Source: Desulfobacterales bacterium
GTDB taxonomy: Bacteria; Desulfobacterota; Desulfobacteria; Desulfobacterales; C00003060
Assembly: GCA_030613145.1 (NCBI GenBank)
Contig: JAUWMM010000141.1
Location: 1-5,829 of the forward strand
DNA length: 5,829 nucleotides
Direction of reading: 5' to 3'
Shown here: one piece after another, positions 5,506 through 5,829 of the stretch
Numbering within the stretch: the first letter of the stretch is position 1
Layout: the number at the start of each line of letters is the position of its first letter
Position numbers and translations under genes: made by a program
The notes under the pieces: generated by a model
Databases searched by the model: none
Told to the model about the DNA's origin: nothing
What the model saw: the letters and a program-made list of their open reading frames with translations, nothing else

Positions 5506-5829
5506 ATGAAACGCTGGGAAGATAAGTCGTGGACACGCTCCATGAGAATGATTCTGGACTTTGGCGGCATGATGGCCGATGCTGTTGGGCGGCGGCACGG
5601 TCTGAGAGTGGAACAGATCGAAGCTATGTCAAAGCCATTCAAGGTCGTTCATCAAAACCTGCTACAGCGAAGAAAGGCCGGAGTGCTCCCTTTTTACGAA
5701 CTTCCCTACGACCAAGCAGCATTAAAGAAAGTCTTGAGGACAGCAAGGGAAGTCATCAAGGAATGTGAAGACTTTGTCGTACTTGGTATCGGAGGGTCTA
5801 CCCTTGGCGGTATTGCCCTGTTTCGGGCC
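5506..5829 (+). CDS. pgi: Glucose-6-phosphate isomerase, N-terminal part (runs off window)
   Basis: The first 108 residues of an enzyme that interconverts glucose 6-phosphate and fructose 6-phosphate in the cytoplasm, in glycolysis and gluconeogenesis. Diagnostic is 'FVVLGIGGSTLGGIALF' (90-106), the phosphosugar-binding SIS-domain loop of Pgi, with the glycines and Ser98 that hold the substrate phosphate. Ahead of it, 'LPFYELPYD' (61-69) and the helix 'KVLRTAREVIKECEDF' (75-90) match the region that normally precedes this loop. The active-site Glu, His and Lys lie beyond the window. The ATG at 5506 has AAGGAG (5495-5500) with a 5-nt spacer, so the start is well supported. It is co-oriented with the PK_C-like gene 139 bp upstream and may be co-transcribed with it. 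The short N-terminus before the SIS loop suits the compact bacterial/archaeal-type Pgi rather than the longer E. coli form. No oddities are visible in the part present. Confidence 0.92.
   Translation, partial: MKRWEDKSWTRSMRMILDFGGMMADAVGRRHGLRVEQIEAMSKPFKVVHQNLLQRRKAGVLPFYELPYDQAALKKVLRTAREVIKECEDFVVLGIGGSTLGGIALFRA

Noticed and set aside
5314..5598. A 94-codon minus-strand reading frame across the PK_C-like/pgi gap
   Set aside because: It overlaps both well-supported plus-strand genes, has no recognisable domain and is best explained as chance.
1..5829. CRISPR array, tRNA or rRNA genes
   Set aside because: I saw no regularly spaced direct repeats and no cloverleaf or rRNA-like segments on either strand.

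Overview
The window reads as a chromosomal segment of a Desulfobacterota-like (deltaproteobacterial) bacterium. This rests on recognition only: a CHASE2 adenylate cyclase with the 'MNYTMMGD' signature, a stand-alone pyruvate-kinase-C-like protein beside glucose-6-phosphate isomerase, and a RAYT-type transposase tail are a combination I associate with that group. No rRNA, tRNA or other taxonomic marker is present. The window splits into a scrambled accessory left half on the minus strand and an orderly housekeeping/signalling right half on the plus strand.

Left half (1-1968, minus strand). Read in the direction of transcription, this part contains an apparently intact AAA+ ATPase with a C-terminal winged helix (1968-847). 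Its last codons run into a broken 3' fragment of a REP-associated tyrosine transposase (RAYT; about 853-390). That fragment carries a frameshift and is split by a roughly 200-bp GC-rich foldback insert. It butts directly onto a promoterless, startless C-terminal tail of a type I restriction specificity subunit HsdS (389-180). The HsdS tail overlaps by 14 bp the start of a DUF1016/YhcG-family nuclease gene (193 to beyond the window edge). This looks like the wreck of a type I restriction-modification locus whose hsdS was truncated by mobile DNA.

Middle (1969-2231). A 263-bp divergent intergenic region separates the ATPase from the cyclase. It holds candidate promoters on both strands, a 7-bp AT-rich inverted repeat over the proposed -10 of the ATPase promoter, and a 10-bp palindrome between the two promoter sets. 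The best plus-strand promoter would start transcription at or within a base or two of the cyclase ATG, so the cyclase mRNA may be leaderless.

Right half (2232-5829, plus strand). A 798-residue membrane class III adenylate cyclase has an extracytoplasmic CHASE2 sensor, three further membrane helices, a class IIIb catalytic domain and a TPR-like tail. It is followed by a 136-bp nested foldback element. Then come a small pyruvate-kinase C-terminal-domain-like protein (4800-5366) and the N-terminal 108 residues of glucose-6-phosphate isomerase (pgi, 5506 to beyond the window). The last two have good Shine-Dalgarno sites and probably form a central-carbon gene pair. The cyclase could couple an external signal, or CO2/bicarbonate, to cAMP, but no functional link to the sugar-phosphate genes is shown beyond adjacency.

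I found no clear new defence or signalling system. The most noteworthy items are the chimeric junctions in the left half, the foldback element between the cyclase and the PK_C-like gene, and the possible leaderless cyclase.
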